6,499 nt of DNA from Pseudomonadota bacterium (GCA_021779635.1 JAJYAH010000409.1:1-6499), one strand, 5' to 3'; numbered from the stretch's first letter, positions 1-6,214 are shown. Notes: generated from the sequence alone by a model not told the origin. Translations and numbers: made by a program.

Positions 1-1395
1 GTATCGGCGGGCATACAAGTCGCGCACCTCGGAAGATGTCAGGAGCAGTGCGACCAGCTTTCCCCCCAGCAACTCGTTGTAAGGATGCACGGCGCCGCAG
101 ATGCTGACATCGGCTACTTCGCTCGAGAGGCCAGCCTTGCGGAATTCCGCCAAAGCGACATCCAATGCGCGTTGACCGCTACGCGTCGTGAAGAGTTGGT
201 CGAGCGCTTTTTCGGGGGTGCGTTTCAGCTTAGCGCCCTGGAACATTCCCTTGGCAAACAGTAATTGCGATAGCAATTCTGCGCGCTTTCGAACGAACAG
301 CAGGTCATCCGAGGCCGCCCGCCAATCCGAATCGGGCTTCGCGAAACGCAATTCGCCACGATGGGGGCGGACCTGGCCATCGAGTTCGCGATGTGCCTCG
401 TAGTGAGCTCGCAGCTCGGATTCCCGTGCGAACGCCGCTCCGGCCGCTCGCTGTTCCAATCTTAGCGATGCGGTTTCGGTTGGCTTGGAAATCTCCTGCC
501 GACTCGCCAAATCATCCCAGCGCGTAGCAGCAATCGAAGCATCGATTCGACCGAGGAGTGCCCGCCCCAACGCGTCGGCACTCCACCGGCCGTCTCGAAA
601 CCGCTCCTCTGCGGCAGGGCGAAGCCAGCCTATCCATTCGTCGCGCGGGCCCAACCGCATGACGGGGCTCGCGAGCATGGCGATCCCAATGATCGGCCGC
701 TTGGGACGAGCCGCGTTCCGGACTAGAATCATCATCTGCCGGCCGGGAACCGATCGATACTCATGCGCCCAGGTGTGGCGGAAGTAACGCCAAATGTCTG
801 TAAGGGCGAGGCCGGTCTCCGCACACTTTGCACCGGCCTCGCACACCTCCACGACTGGGTCGACTATGCCGGCGAGCGCATCTAGCCGATCTCCGTCAGA
901 GAGACCCTCGACCGAGCGGAGGGCGCTGGCCAAGTCGGCACCGTCATCGATGAGATCGGCGATGGAACTCTTGCGGCCCCCTCGTATCGTGCGCCGCTCC
1001 ATGCGCGCCAAGAAGTGGCGGACTGATGGCTCCCGCAACTGTCGCATGCGCGCGGTCTGAAGCGCGTCTCGGACGCGCGCTTTAACGTCATCGACGCTCT
1101 GTAGGCCGTTGCGGGTGATCCCGGGTGGCTCAAAGGTGATTCGGTCAGAATCAACGAGCACTCGCCATCCTTGTTCGCAGAGGTCGGCGACGAGGAGGCA
1201 GATGGCTCGCAGTTTGATGCTGTCGCCGTCATCAACATAGCGACGGGCAAGCGCACGCAGTTCGTCGGCGAAGCTGGGAGGCAGGCCGGACCCGAGGTTG
1301 AGGAGGTCGTGGAGTTGCTTACGCTCACCCGCAGCTAAGAAAGGGGAGAATGCGCGGGACCGGCCGGGACCAAAAAGCTCGTCGTCGGTGGACAA
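1..1395 (-). CDS. DruA-like (DUF4338 family) protein, C-terminus beyond left edge
   Basis: An uninterrupted frame of 465 codons runs from a TTG at 1395-1393 to base 1 and is still open there, so the protein is partial. I chose TTG because GAGGTGA (1401-1407) sits five bases upstream; an in-frame GTG at 1404-1402 is possible but has a weaker ribosome site. Residues about 202-257 carry WRYFRHTW, then VPGRQMMILVRNAARP, IIGIAM and RDEWIGW. Residues about 432-448 carry ICGAVHPYNELLGGKL. From memory these match the conserved core of DUF4338, the family of Druantia protein DruA, whose biochemical role is unknown to me. The first 200 residues and a charged, probably helical stretch at about 310-345 are not recognised. 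The gene follows the 570-aa ATPase by 74 bases, with a stable hairpin between them, and probably shares its transcript. Probably something over 100 residues are missing. No Druantia helicase gene (DruE) is visible here. Family call fairly sure; function inferred. Confidence 0.75.
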   Translation of the reverse strand, partial: MSTDDELFGPGRSRAFSPFLAAGERKQLHDLLNLGSGLPPSFADELRALARRYVDDGDSIKLRAICLLVADLCEQGWRVLVDSDRITFEPPGITRNGLQSVDDVKARVRDALQTARMRQLREPSVRHFLARMERRTIRGGRKSSIADLIDDGADLASALRSVEGLSDGDRLDALAGIVDPVVEVCEAGAKCAETGLALTDIWRYFRHTWAHEYRSVPGRQMMILVRNAARPKRPIIGIAMLASPVMRLGPRDEWIGWLRPAAEERFRDGRWSADALGRALLGRIDASIAATRWDDLASRQEISKPTETASLRLEQRAAGAAFARESELRAHYEAHRELDGQVRPHRGELRFAKPDSDWRAASDDLLFVRKRAELLSQLLFAKGMFQGAKLKRTPEKALDQLFTTRSGQRALDVALAEFRKAGLSSEVADVSICGAVHPYNELLGGKLVALLLTSSEVRDLYARRY

Positions 1396-1400
1396 CCCTA

Positions 1401-1407
1401 TCACCTC
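1401..1407 (-). promoter_or_regulatory. Ribosome binding site deciding the TTG start of the DruA-like gene
   Basis: The minus strand reads GAGGTGA followed by five bases and TTG. This is the best Shine-Dalgarno match near the beginning of the frame. The GTG that overlaps this site, three codons upstream in frame, has no comparable site. There is no ATG between the stop of the preceding ATPase gene and this point, so a rare start codon is needed either way. Confidence 0.65.
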
Positions 1408-1418
1408 AGAATCAGTAT

Positions 1419-1438
1419 GGGCCGCGTTGCCGCGGCCC
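1419..1438 (-). other. Perfect intercistronic hairpin with GCAA tetraloop
   Basis: On the minus strand GGGCCGCG, GCAA and CGCGGCCC form an all-GC 8-bp stem closed by a GNRA-type loop. It lies between the stop of the 570-aa ATPase gene and the ribosome site of the DruA-like gene. No run of T follows (the next bases are CATACTGATT), so I do not call it a standard intrinsic terminator. It could protect the 3' end of the upstream message, partly attenuate, or set relative expression of the last gene. Confidence 0.6.
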
Positions 1439-1469
1439 CACAGCCTATCGCAGAATGGCCGTCTTGAGG

Positions 1470-3182
1470 CTAGCTAGGTTCGTCACGCCAGGAGTGCTGT
1501 CCGACATCCTGGTCTTCCCCAAATCGAAGGTGTGCGGCTAACGCACCAAGTGCTAAGTCGAGGCGATTGGACCAGGACGCCAGTTGTGCCTGACTTCGCG
1601 ATTTTCCTTCTTCTGGCTCGGTCAGCATTACATCTCCCAAAGAGAAAAGAAGAACCTCAAGGGACGATCTTAATTCTGGCGTCGATACCGGGCCATCATA
1701 TATCTCTTCATAAAATCTGTGGGAGGTGTTCAAATATAGGGTCCGCGCGCCGCCATGTCGCCCGACTCGGAAGAACGGCTGGCAAGGTGCTCTCTCGAAC
1801 TCGACTCGGTAGGGGGAAACGCGTAGCGCCAGATCCCATTGGGGGTTCGATAGGCCACTATCGCCCATCGCGCTGGCGGCACTCATGGCCCTCTCGGACA
1901 GACGCCGTTCGCCATCGCGAGGGGAGAGCGCTTCCAGACGACGCGCTACCTTGGCGTCTTTGACCTTACTTCTGAGTTGCTCGATGGCCTTCGGCAAACC
2001 TGCTTGGCGGAGGAGATCCCAGATGAGCGGCGATACCGAGACTTGCTGCTTTGAAGTCGTAACGCCAAATGCTTCATCGAGCGTGGCAGAAAACTCTACC
2101 TCAACCTTGATATATCGATCGTTGTTGATGAAGGTCGTCCATGGCGTCCGAGTCTGCACATCGAGGAGTCGACCATTCCGGCTGAAGAGCAGGCCGTGAT
2201 AGTCCTTCAGGATTGAAAATCGCGCATTCGCGTTTAGGCCGACCGCATCGCGCTGCTTATCCACCGAACCAAAGCTGGGCGGCAACCACGCATAGCGGAG
2301 CACAATTGCTCCCATATAGGCCATGCCTTCTGGATCGCGGACCTCGATCCGCACGGGATCAAAGGCCTGGGCCCGCTCTTCATCAAGATCGAACAGGTGA
2401 AATTCGGGCGTGAGGAAGAGCGGATCGATCGGCTCGACATAGGCCCCGTCGACGAAGATCGCAGCCTCTCCCCGAAGCTTATGATAAGTCACACCAAATT
2501 GGCGGCAGAGATTATCTCTCAGTCCTTGAGCCGTTGACCACTCTAGGCGATCCAATTTGTCGATGAGAATGACCGTGCCCGACGTCCATCCTTCCGAGTA
2601 GGTTTCAGCGATATGATCCTGCACAAAGGAAGGAAGCGAACATGCCCTTGCCTCGGGGACGACAATTTCACCTTGCGTGTCTGTGTATTTCCCTGCGGTA
2701 ATTCCATCAAGATCGAGACACACGGCATGAAGGCTGCCGCCATTGACTTGGGAGATGACTGTGAAACGACGTCCGAGGCTAACAGATGAACACGGTAGGC
2801 CGTACCCATATCGGCCAAGACCACTGCGGTCGTTCTCCCGGTGGGTGCCCCCCCACATGACCGCCATTCGGATCATGTCTGGTTCCATGCCATGACCGTT
2901 GTCCACGATCGCGAGTTGGACCGGCTTCTTGTTTGACGCGGTGCCGTCATACCCGAAGAGAACATCGATGCGATCGGCATATGCCTGGATAGCGTTATCG
3001 ATCAGTTCCGCGACTGCATCGCCATTGCTGCGATAGCCTAGATCGCGAATCCCGCGGACGAACGCTTCCGGCACCATAAGGCCGAACTTGGAGCGTCCAT
3101 CATTTTGCCTGGCATACGCGCGCTGCGCCGCGAGGACGGGGCCAAAGCCCCCGCCCCGCAGCGATTGGTGCTGAACTGACAT
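1470..3182 (-). CDS. MORC/MutL-like GHKL ATPase, 570 aa (second paralogue)
   Basis: The protein should bind and hydrolyse ATP in a Bergerat fold and close as a dimer on DNA or a partner. Motif I is at E59-LIDN (E59, D62, N63), motif II at DNGHGM (D94, G96, G98), the lid at GLGRYGYGLP (about 121-130) and motif IV at G202-T203. A transducer-like domain follows (about 225-390), with VDGAYVEPIDPLFL and a candidate catalytic lysine K378 in TSKQQ. A shorter, charged linker (about 400-445) leads to a C-terminal domain (457-552) beginning PYRVEF. The same order and several identical blocks occur in the 661-aa protein at 4035-6020, so the two are paralogues. Its ATG is three bases after the stop of the sigma-like gene, which implies translational coupling; a weak GGCGG lies upstream. 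The last part of the gene (about 1600-1740) is visibly richer in A+T. Not a mismatch-repair MutL: the MutL endonuclease domain is not seen. ATPase call is firm; the defence role is inferred. Confidence 0.88.
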   Translation of the reverse strand: MSVQHQSLRGGGFGPVLAAQRAYARQNDGRSKFGLMVPEAFVRGIRDLGYRSNGDAVAELIDNAIQAYADRIDVLFGYDGTASNKKPVQLAIVDNGHGMEPDMIRMAVMWGGTHRENDRSGLGRYGYGLPCSSVSLGRRFTVISQVNGGSLHAVCLDLDGITAGKYTDTQGEIVVPEARACSLPSFVQDHIAETYSEGWTSGTVILIDKLDRLEWSTAQGLRDNLCRQFGVTYHKLRGEAAIFVDGAYVEPIDPLFLTPEFHLFDLDEERAQAFDPVRIEVRDPEGMAYMGAIVLRYAWLPPSFGSVDKQRDAVGLNANARFSILKDYHGLLFSRNGRLLDVQTRTPWTTFINNDRYIKVEVEFSATLDEAFGVTTSKQQVSVSPLIWDLLRQAGLPKAIEQLRSKVKDAKVARRLEALSPRDGERRLSERAMSAASAMGDSGLSNPQWDLALRVSPYRVEFERAPCQPFFRVGRHGGARTLYLNTSHRFYEEIYDGPVSTPELRSSLEVLLFSLGDVMLTEPEEGKSRSQAQLASWSNRLDLALGALAAHLRFGEDQDVGQHSWRDEPS

Positions 3183-3185
3183 GGC

Positions 3186-3842
3186 TTACGCCGCCAAGCG
3201 CCAATTCGAATAGAAAGCAGCGATCCGTCGATTGAGACTGAACCGCGTGATGCCGAGGTTGATGGCTACGGTCGCAACGGGTTCATCGCTGAGGTAGATC
3301 AGCCGTAGCGCAACCCCCACCTCCCTAGGCGCGTGGCGAAGGATCTGCTCGGCCGTGAGGCGATCCTCCACATTCCTTTGAGCGTTGAGGGCGTTCGGAT
3401 CGCTAAATAGGTCAAAGTCGATAGAGCGCTCACCAGCCTCGCTCAGAACGGTACAGCGCTGGACCGTTTGCTTGTCGGCGATGCGATCGACATGCTCGGC
3501 GGCGACCGCTTGGCATTCAGCCTTCGCGTTTGGCCGCGTGCGGGTACCGGGAGGAGCATAGCTCGCGCGAACTGAGCGAATTGCCGCCAGCACGGCGCGC
3601 CGGAATATGGCTTTGCCAGTTCGATGGGCGAGGGCGGCCGCGCCAGCTTCGAAGAGTTCAACAAAAGCCTGCCCGAAAACCTCGTCATGAAGGTCGTCAG
3701 GGAGAGCGGCGGCGTAGGCCTTCGACAGACGGCGCGCATAGAGACGAGCCTGAGTGCCAAGACGCTGCTGATTATAACGTTGGCCAGTGAGGGCCGCCTT
3801 GATCAAATCGTCAAGGGTAACTTCCGAGACACCGTTCTGCAC
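3186..3842 (-). CDS. Sigma-70-like helix-turn-helix protein, 218 aa
   Basis: This looks like a small, diverged relative of ECF-type sigma factors. Residues about 50-66 (DLHDEVFGQAFVELFEAG) resemble the acidic helix of region 2, and residues 160-212 resemble region 4, ending in a helix-turn-helix (VATVAINLGITRFSLNRRI). The middle (about 95-155) is not recognised. It could direct RNA polymerase to the promoters of this locus, act as an ordinary DNA-binding regulator, or serve as a DNA-binding part of the ATPase complex. The start is GTG at 3842-3840, supported by AAAGGAGG five bases upstream (3848-3855), the strongest ribosome site in the window. Its TAA is three bases before the ATG of the 570-aa ATPase, so the two are almost certainly one operon. 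No anti-sigma gene with membrane segments is adjacent, unusual for an ECF sigma factor. Reality of the gene is sure; the sigma relationship is moderate. Confidence 0.78.
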   Translation of the reverse strand: MQNGVSEVTLDDLIKAALTGQRYNQQRLGTQARLYARRLSKAYAAALPDDLHDEVFGQAFVELFEAGAAALAHRTGKAIFRRAVLAAIRSVRASYAPPGTRTRPNAKAECQAVAAEHVDRIADKQTVQRCTVLSEAGERSIDFDLFSDPNALNAQRNVEDRLTAEQILRHAPREVGVALRLIYLSDEPVATVAINLGITRFSLNRRIAAFYSNWRLAA

Positions 3843-3847
3843 GGAGT

Positions 3848-3855
3848 CCTCCTTT
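3848..3855 (-). promoter_or_regulatory. Strong ribosome binding site for the GTG start of the sigma-like gene
   Basis: The minus strand reads AAAGGAGG, five bases and then GTG. The near-perfect anti-16S match and good spacing settle the non-ATG start and predict strong translation of this gene, and by coupling perhaps of the ATPase after it. Confidence 0.75.
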
Positions 3856-3875
3856 CGCTGCTGTTGCCTTCAAAG

Positions 3876-3920
3876 TCAGCCTGAAGGCCGTTGCAGCGTC
3901 CGGGGGACATGGCGGCTCAT
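3876..3920 (-). other. Possible 14-codon leader reading frame before the sigma-like gene
   Basis: An ATG at 3920-3918 opens a frame MSRHVPRTLQRPSG that stops at TGA 3878-3876, upstream of the ribosome site of the sigma-like gene. It begins inside the 14-base palindrome shared with the other leader, so both leaders have an ATG followed by AGC CGn (M-S-R). No convincing ribosome site precedes it. It may be only a by-product of the repeat. Confidence 0.15.
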
Positions 3921-3926
3921 GGCCGC
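3913..3926. repeat. Copy 1 of a shared 14-base imperfect palindrome, candidate operator
   Basis: CGGCTCATGGCCGC here is identical to 6039-6052. The arms at this copy are GCGGC and GCCGC around TCATG (3912-3926). It lies about 70-85 bases upstream of the GTG of the sigma-like gene and downstream of the terminator-like hairpin, in the only stretch where a separate promoter for that gene could be. I found no second identical copy inside a gene. Confidence 0.45.
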
Positions 3927-3998
3927 GCCTACACTGGTCTCGAGCTGGTACGCTTACTATGGCCACGATATCAGCCTGGCGAGCGCCAAGCTAGACCG

Positions 3999-4027
3999 AA
4001 AGAGGGGCGCTTAGGTGGGCGCCCCTC
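3999..4027 (-). terminator. Probable intrinsic terminator or attenuator after the 661-aa ATPase gene
   Basis: On the minus strand GAGGGGCGC, an eight-base loop and GCGCCCCTC form a perfect 9-bp stem (4002-4010 with 4019-4027), followed by TTTCGGTCT. It begins eight bases past the TGA of the 661-aa gene. The T run is short, so termination may be partial. It would separate the first ATPase from the sigma-like gene, the second ATPase and the DruA-like gene. Confidence 0.6.
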
Positions 4028-4034
4028 CTTCTCG

Positions 4035-6020
4035 TCACTCGGCCGCCGCCATCGCCGGCTCTTGCCCATGGTCGTCAGCCGGCATAGCCGCCTCGTCCGG
4101 GTGGTTGCCCGCGTCGCGCTCCGCCGTTTCTTCCTCGGCCGGCGCTGCTGCCTGCAGGAGCATCTTGTAAGCGTCGGAGAGGAATACGCTCCAAGCTCGC
4201 TCACGCTGGGCTTCGTACCAGGCGGCGCAGGCTTCGTCCTCAATGCCAAGTTCGGCGCGAGCCAGCGCAATCAACAGGACGTCCAGGGCCTGCTTCGCGT
4301 GGCCACCGCCCTCCAACCCGAGAAGCGGAGCGTAGAACGCTTGGAAGAAGGTGTGCTGACGATTAATCAGCACCGCAATTTGGCCGCCGGGCGCCCATTG
4401 GGGCTTATAGAACGGTCCGCGCGGCTCGTCGTAGAAGTCTACAACGTAAGGGCGGCGCTTAGCTTCGTCCTCAACGGCTTGGCGTGCCTGATCGATCGAG
4501 GTCTGGTCAACCTTGGCCCGGCGCTTCGCCTCCTGCTCCGCTTCCGCCCGCACTTTTGCCTTGTCGCGCTCCGCGACGCGCGGCTTCTGGCCGGCAATCG
4601 AGTCTGCCTGGGCGGCGACCTTCTCTGCGACGGTCGCAGTGGCCGCTTTCCTGGCCTCGCGTTGGCGCTGCTTTTCCTGCTCCTCCTTGCGCATCTTGCT
4701 CTGGTGGTTATTTTCCCGATTGAGCGCGGCATCGATGCCCTCAAGCGCAAACAGGCGCCAAAGATCCTCGATCGGACGGACGGTCTGCTTGTCGTTGGTG
4801 ATCCCGAAAATTTCGTCCAGTTGCGGATCAAACCGCACTTCGACACCCCAGTGATAAGCATACGACTGGAGGAGCGGCCATTTGCCCAAGCCCTTTGACT
4901 GATCCCTCATCGATTTTGGGAATACGTCGACCGTTTCGATCTCCCGACCCGCTCGTACGAACGACATACCGCGCCTAGTCTTGCGGATCTCGAAGCGGCG
5001 ATGGCTATCGGTCTCGATCTTGGCCTTCGAATGTTCGGCAAACCCGTACGGAAAGCGGGCGACACGGACGTAGATCGCGCCTGCCGCCTCAAGCGAAGGG
5101 TCATTTGGATCAAGTTCGGCGACGCTTTCGACCTTCGTCAAAGCGAGCACGCCGTCCTCGTCCCGCGCATATTTCACCGGGATGTTCCAGTCCCGGCTCA
5201 TAATCGAGCCGCCCTTCTCTTGGGCCCGGAAATATCGCGCCTCCGGCTCAAGGAAGAGCGGGTCGACCGGTTCAACCTTAGTACCGTCGACGTTGAGGCT
5301 GACCTTCGACAAAAGGTAGCGGTAAGTCACCCCGAAATCGTCAACGAGGTGCTCCTTCATCAAGGCGGGCTTGCGATACGAGATGCGGTCAGGCTCGACC
5401 CAGACCACAATAGTGCCGTGGTCAAACGCTAAGCCCTGCTTGTCCAGGTAAATCTGGACAAAGTCCGGAAGAGGCGCCTCCGCCGGGTCCGGAATTGACT
5501 GAAGCCCATGGGCCTTGACGTCGCGGGCGTCGAGCCACGCCTTGGTGACGGCGGTCGCTCCCGCAATTTTTGTGTAGACTTCCACGAGGCGCGTCTGGTT
5601 GATCGAGGCGTTGGGCAGGCCGAAGCCGAACTTGCCGATAAAGTCCGGTTCGTCGAAGTGGGTGCCAGACCCCCACGAAAGGGCGTACTGGGCCATTCGG
5701 GGGATCATGCCTGACCCATTGTCGATGAACGCGATGGCGCTGATTGAGTCGGCACGCTGATGCGCCCTCAACTGCTTGGGGCGCTCGAAGCACACGTCGA
5801 CCCGGGTTGCCCCGGCTTCCGTAGCGTTATCGATGATCTCTCGTGCTGCTGCGGCGGTGTTCCGGTAGCCGCTACGCCGCTGCGACTCCAATGCCTGTGA
5901 GGCGTTGAAAAGCGGGAACGCATAGTTCTCCGGAAGGCGGGCGAGGTATTTCTGCTGACGCTCGACCTCGGTCAAAAGACGGTCGCTTGTCGTATCAAGG
6001 TTGGTAATGGGGCTGCTCAT
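4035..6020 (-). CDS. MORC/MutL-like GHKL ATPase, 661 aa (first paralogue)
   Basis: A soluble ATP-driven dimerising protein by family. The Bergerat motifs are complete: EIIDN (E61, D64, N65), DNGSGM (D100, G102, G104), GKFGFGLPNAS (about 129-139) and G202-T203. The transducer-like domain spans about 225-430 and holds FGVTYRYLL, VDGTKVEPVDPLFLEPE and TNDKQTVRP, whose K411 fits the lysine that contacts ATP in MORC and MutL proteins. Residues about 436-523 are a long Lys/Glu/Arg/Ala-rich helix, probably a coiled coil. A C-terminal domain follows (524-627, starting PYVVDFYDEPRGPF), shared with the 570-aa protein, then an acidic, probably disordered tail rich in Ala and Glu. The ATG is well placed five bases after GGAGAG (6026-6031). 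Hsp90 and histidine kinases are excluded by the MORC/MutL-like lid and transducer and the lack of kinase domains. MutL/MORC relatives in bacterial restriction-like operons are documented (Iyer, Abhiman and Aravind); the defence role here is inferred from that and the neighbours. Confidence 0.9.
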   Translation of the reverse strand: MSSPITNLDTTSDRLLTEVERQQKYLARLPENYAFPLFNASQALESQRRSGYRNTAAAAREIIDNATEAGATRVDVCFERPKQLRAHQRADSISAIAFIDNGSGMIPRMAQYALSWGSGTHFDEPDFIGKFGFGLPNASINQTRLVEVYTKIAGATAVTKAWLDARDVKAHGLQSIPDPAEAPLPDFVQIYLDKQGLAFDHGTIVVWVEPDRISYRKPALMKEHLVDDFGVTYRYLLSKVSLNVDGTKVEPVDPLFLEPEARYFRAQEKGGSIMSRDWNIPVKYARDEDGVLALTKVESVAELDPNDPSLEAAGAIYVRVARFPYGFAEHSKAKIETDSHRRFEIRKTRRGMSFVRAGREIETVDVFPKSMRDQSKGLGKWPLLQSYAYHWGVEVRFDPQLDEIFGITNDKQTVRPIEDLWRLFALEGIDAALNRENNHQSKMRKEEQEKQRQREARKAATATVAEKVAAQADSIAGQKPRVAERDKAKVRAEAEQEAKRRAKVDQTSIDQARQAVEDEAKRRPYVVDFYDEPRGPFYKPQWAPGGQIAVLINRQHTFFQAFYAPLLGLEGGGHAKQALDVLLIALARAELGIEDEACAAWYEAQRERAWSVFLSDAYKMLLQAAAPAEEETAERDAGNHPDEAAMPADDHGQEPAMAAAE

Positions 6021-6046
6021 AGGTTCTCTCCGGGTTCACGGCTCAT
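6017..6046 (-). other. Possible 9-codon leader peptide overlapping the ATPase start by ATGA
   Basis: An ATG at 6046-6044, inside the shared palindrome, opens MSREPGENL and stops at TGA 6019-6017, which overlaps the ATG of the 661-aa gene (6020-6018) in the four bases ATGA. That arrangement is typical of translational coupling. There is no clear ribosome site before it, so it may be chance. Confidence 0.2.
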
Positions 6047-6052
6047 GGCCGC
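6039..6052. repeat. Copy 2 of the shared 14-base imperfect palindrome, candidate operator
   Basis: CGGCTCATGGCCGC, identical to 3913-3926, has arms CGGC and GCCG around TCATG. It lies 19-32 bases upstream of the ATG of the 661-aa gene and just downstream of the candidate -10 box TATAGT (6065-6070), where a bound repressor would block transcription start. A role as an operator is inference. Confidence 0.45.
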
Positions 6053-6064
6053 TGGGGACAACCC

Positions 6065-6070
6065 ACTATA
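6065..6070 (-). promoter_or_regulatory. Candidate -10 box for the 661-aa ATPase gene
   Basis: The minus strand reads TATAGT within TGGCTATAGTGG, which would start a leader of about 38 bases. At 16-18 bases upstream I see only GC-rich bases (for example GCACGA) with no fit to TTGACA. Either the promoter is weak, or it depends on an activator or an alternative sigma factor, possibly the one encoded in this locus. Confidence 0.28.
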
Positions 6071-6214
6071 GCCAGGCATTTTCGGCCTCGTGCGGACGAT
6101 CAGCGAAAAAACTGAGATGGCCGGATTTCGACGTCGCGAGCCGGCGGTTGCGCACGGCAAGCCAACAATGCCCTAGCTTCATTGCCGGATGGTCTCTGCT
6201 CTGGACGACAAATC

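Noticed and set aside
882..1328. Minus-strand 148-codon ATG frame
   Set aside because: It is rich in Ser, Thr and Pro with no domain signal and overlaps out of frame the 465-codon DruA-like frame, which carries conserved motifs and a proper ribosome site.
1..3842. Calling the locus a Druantia system outright
   Set aside because: Only the DruA-like protein points to Druantia; neither DruE nor the other Druantia subunits are visible, and the ATPases and sigma-like protein are not Druantia parts as I know them.
3975..3990. CTTGGCG-CT-CGCCAGG near-palindrome on the minus strand
   Set aside because: The two-base centre makes it impossible as an RNA hairpin without opening base pairs, there is no second copy, and one such palindrome is expected by chance in GC-rich DNA.
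3843..3998. Promoter for the sigma-like gene
   Set aside because: Pieces such as TTGGCG and TATCGT or CATAGT appear on the minus strand but not with acceptable spacing, so I do not report a promoter here.
3891..4898. Long plus-strand open frame (335 codons) opposite the first ATPase gene
   Set aside because: Its translation has no recognisable domain and is rich in Arg and Leu as expected of an antisense shadow, while the minus strand encodes intact GHKL and C-terminal domains over the same bases.
1470..6020. Identification of the ATPases as mismatch-repair MutL, Hsp90 or histidine kinases
   Set aside because: There is no MutL endonuclease motif, no Hsp90 middle-domain signature and no H-box or receiver domain. 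The order of motifs, the transducer lysine and the coiled-coil linker fit MORC/MutL-like proteins of conflict systems better.
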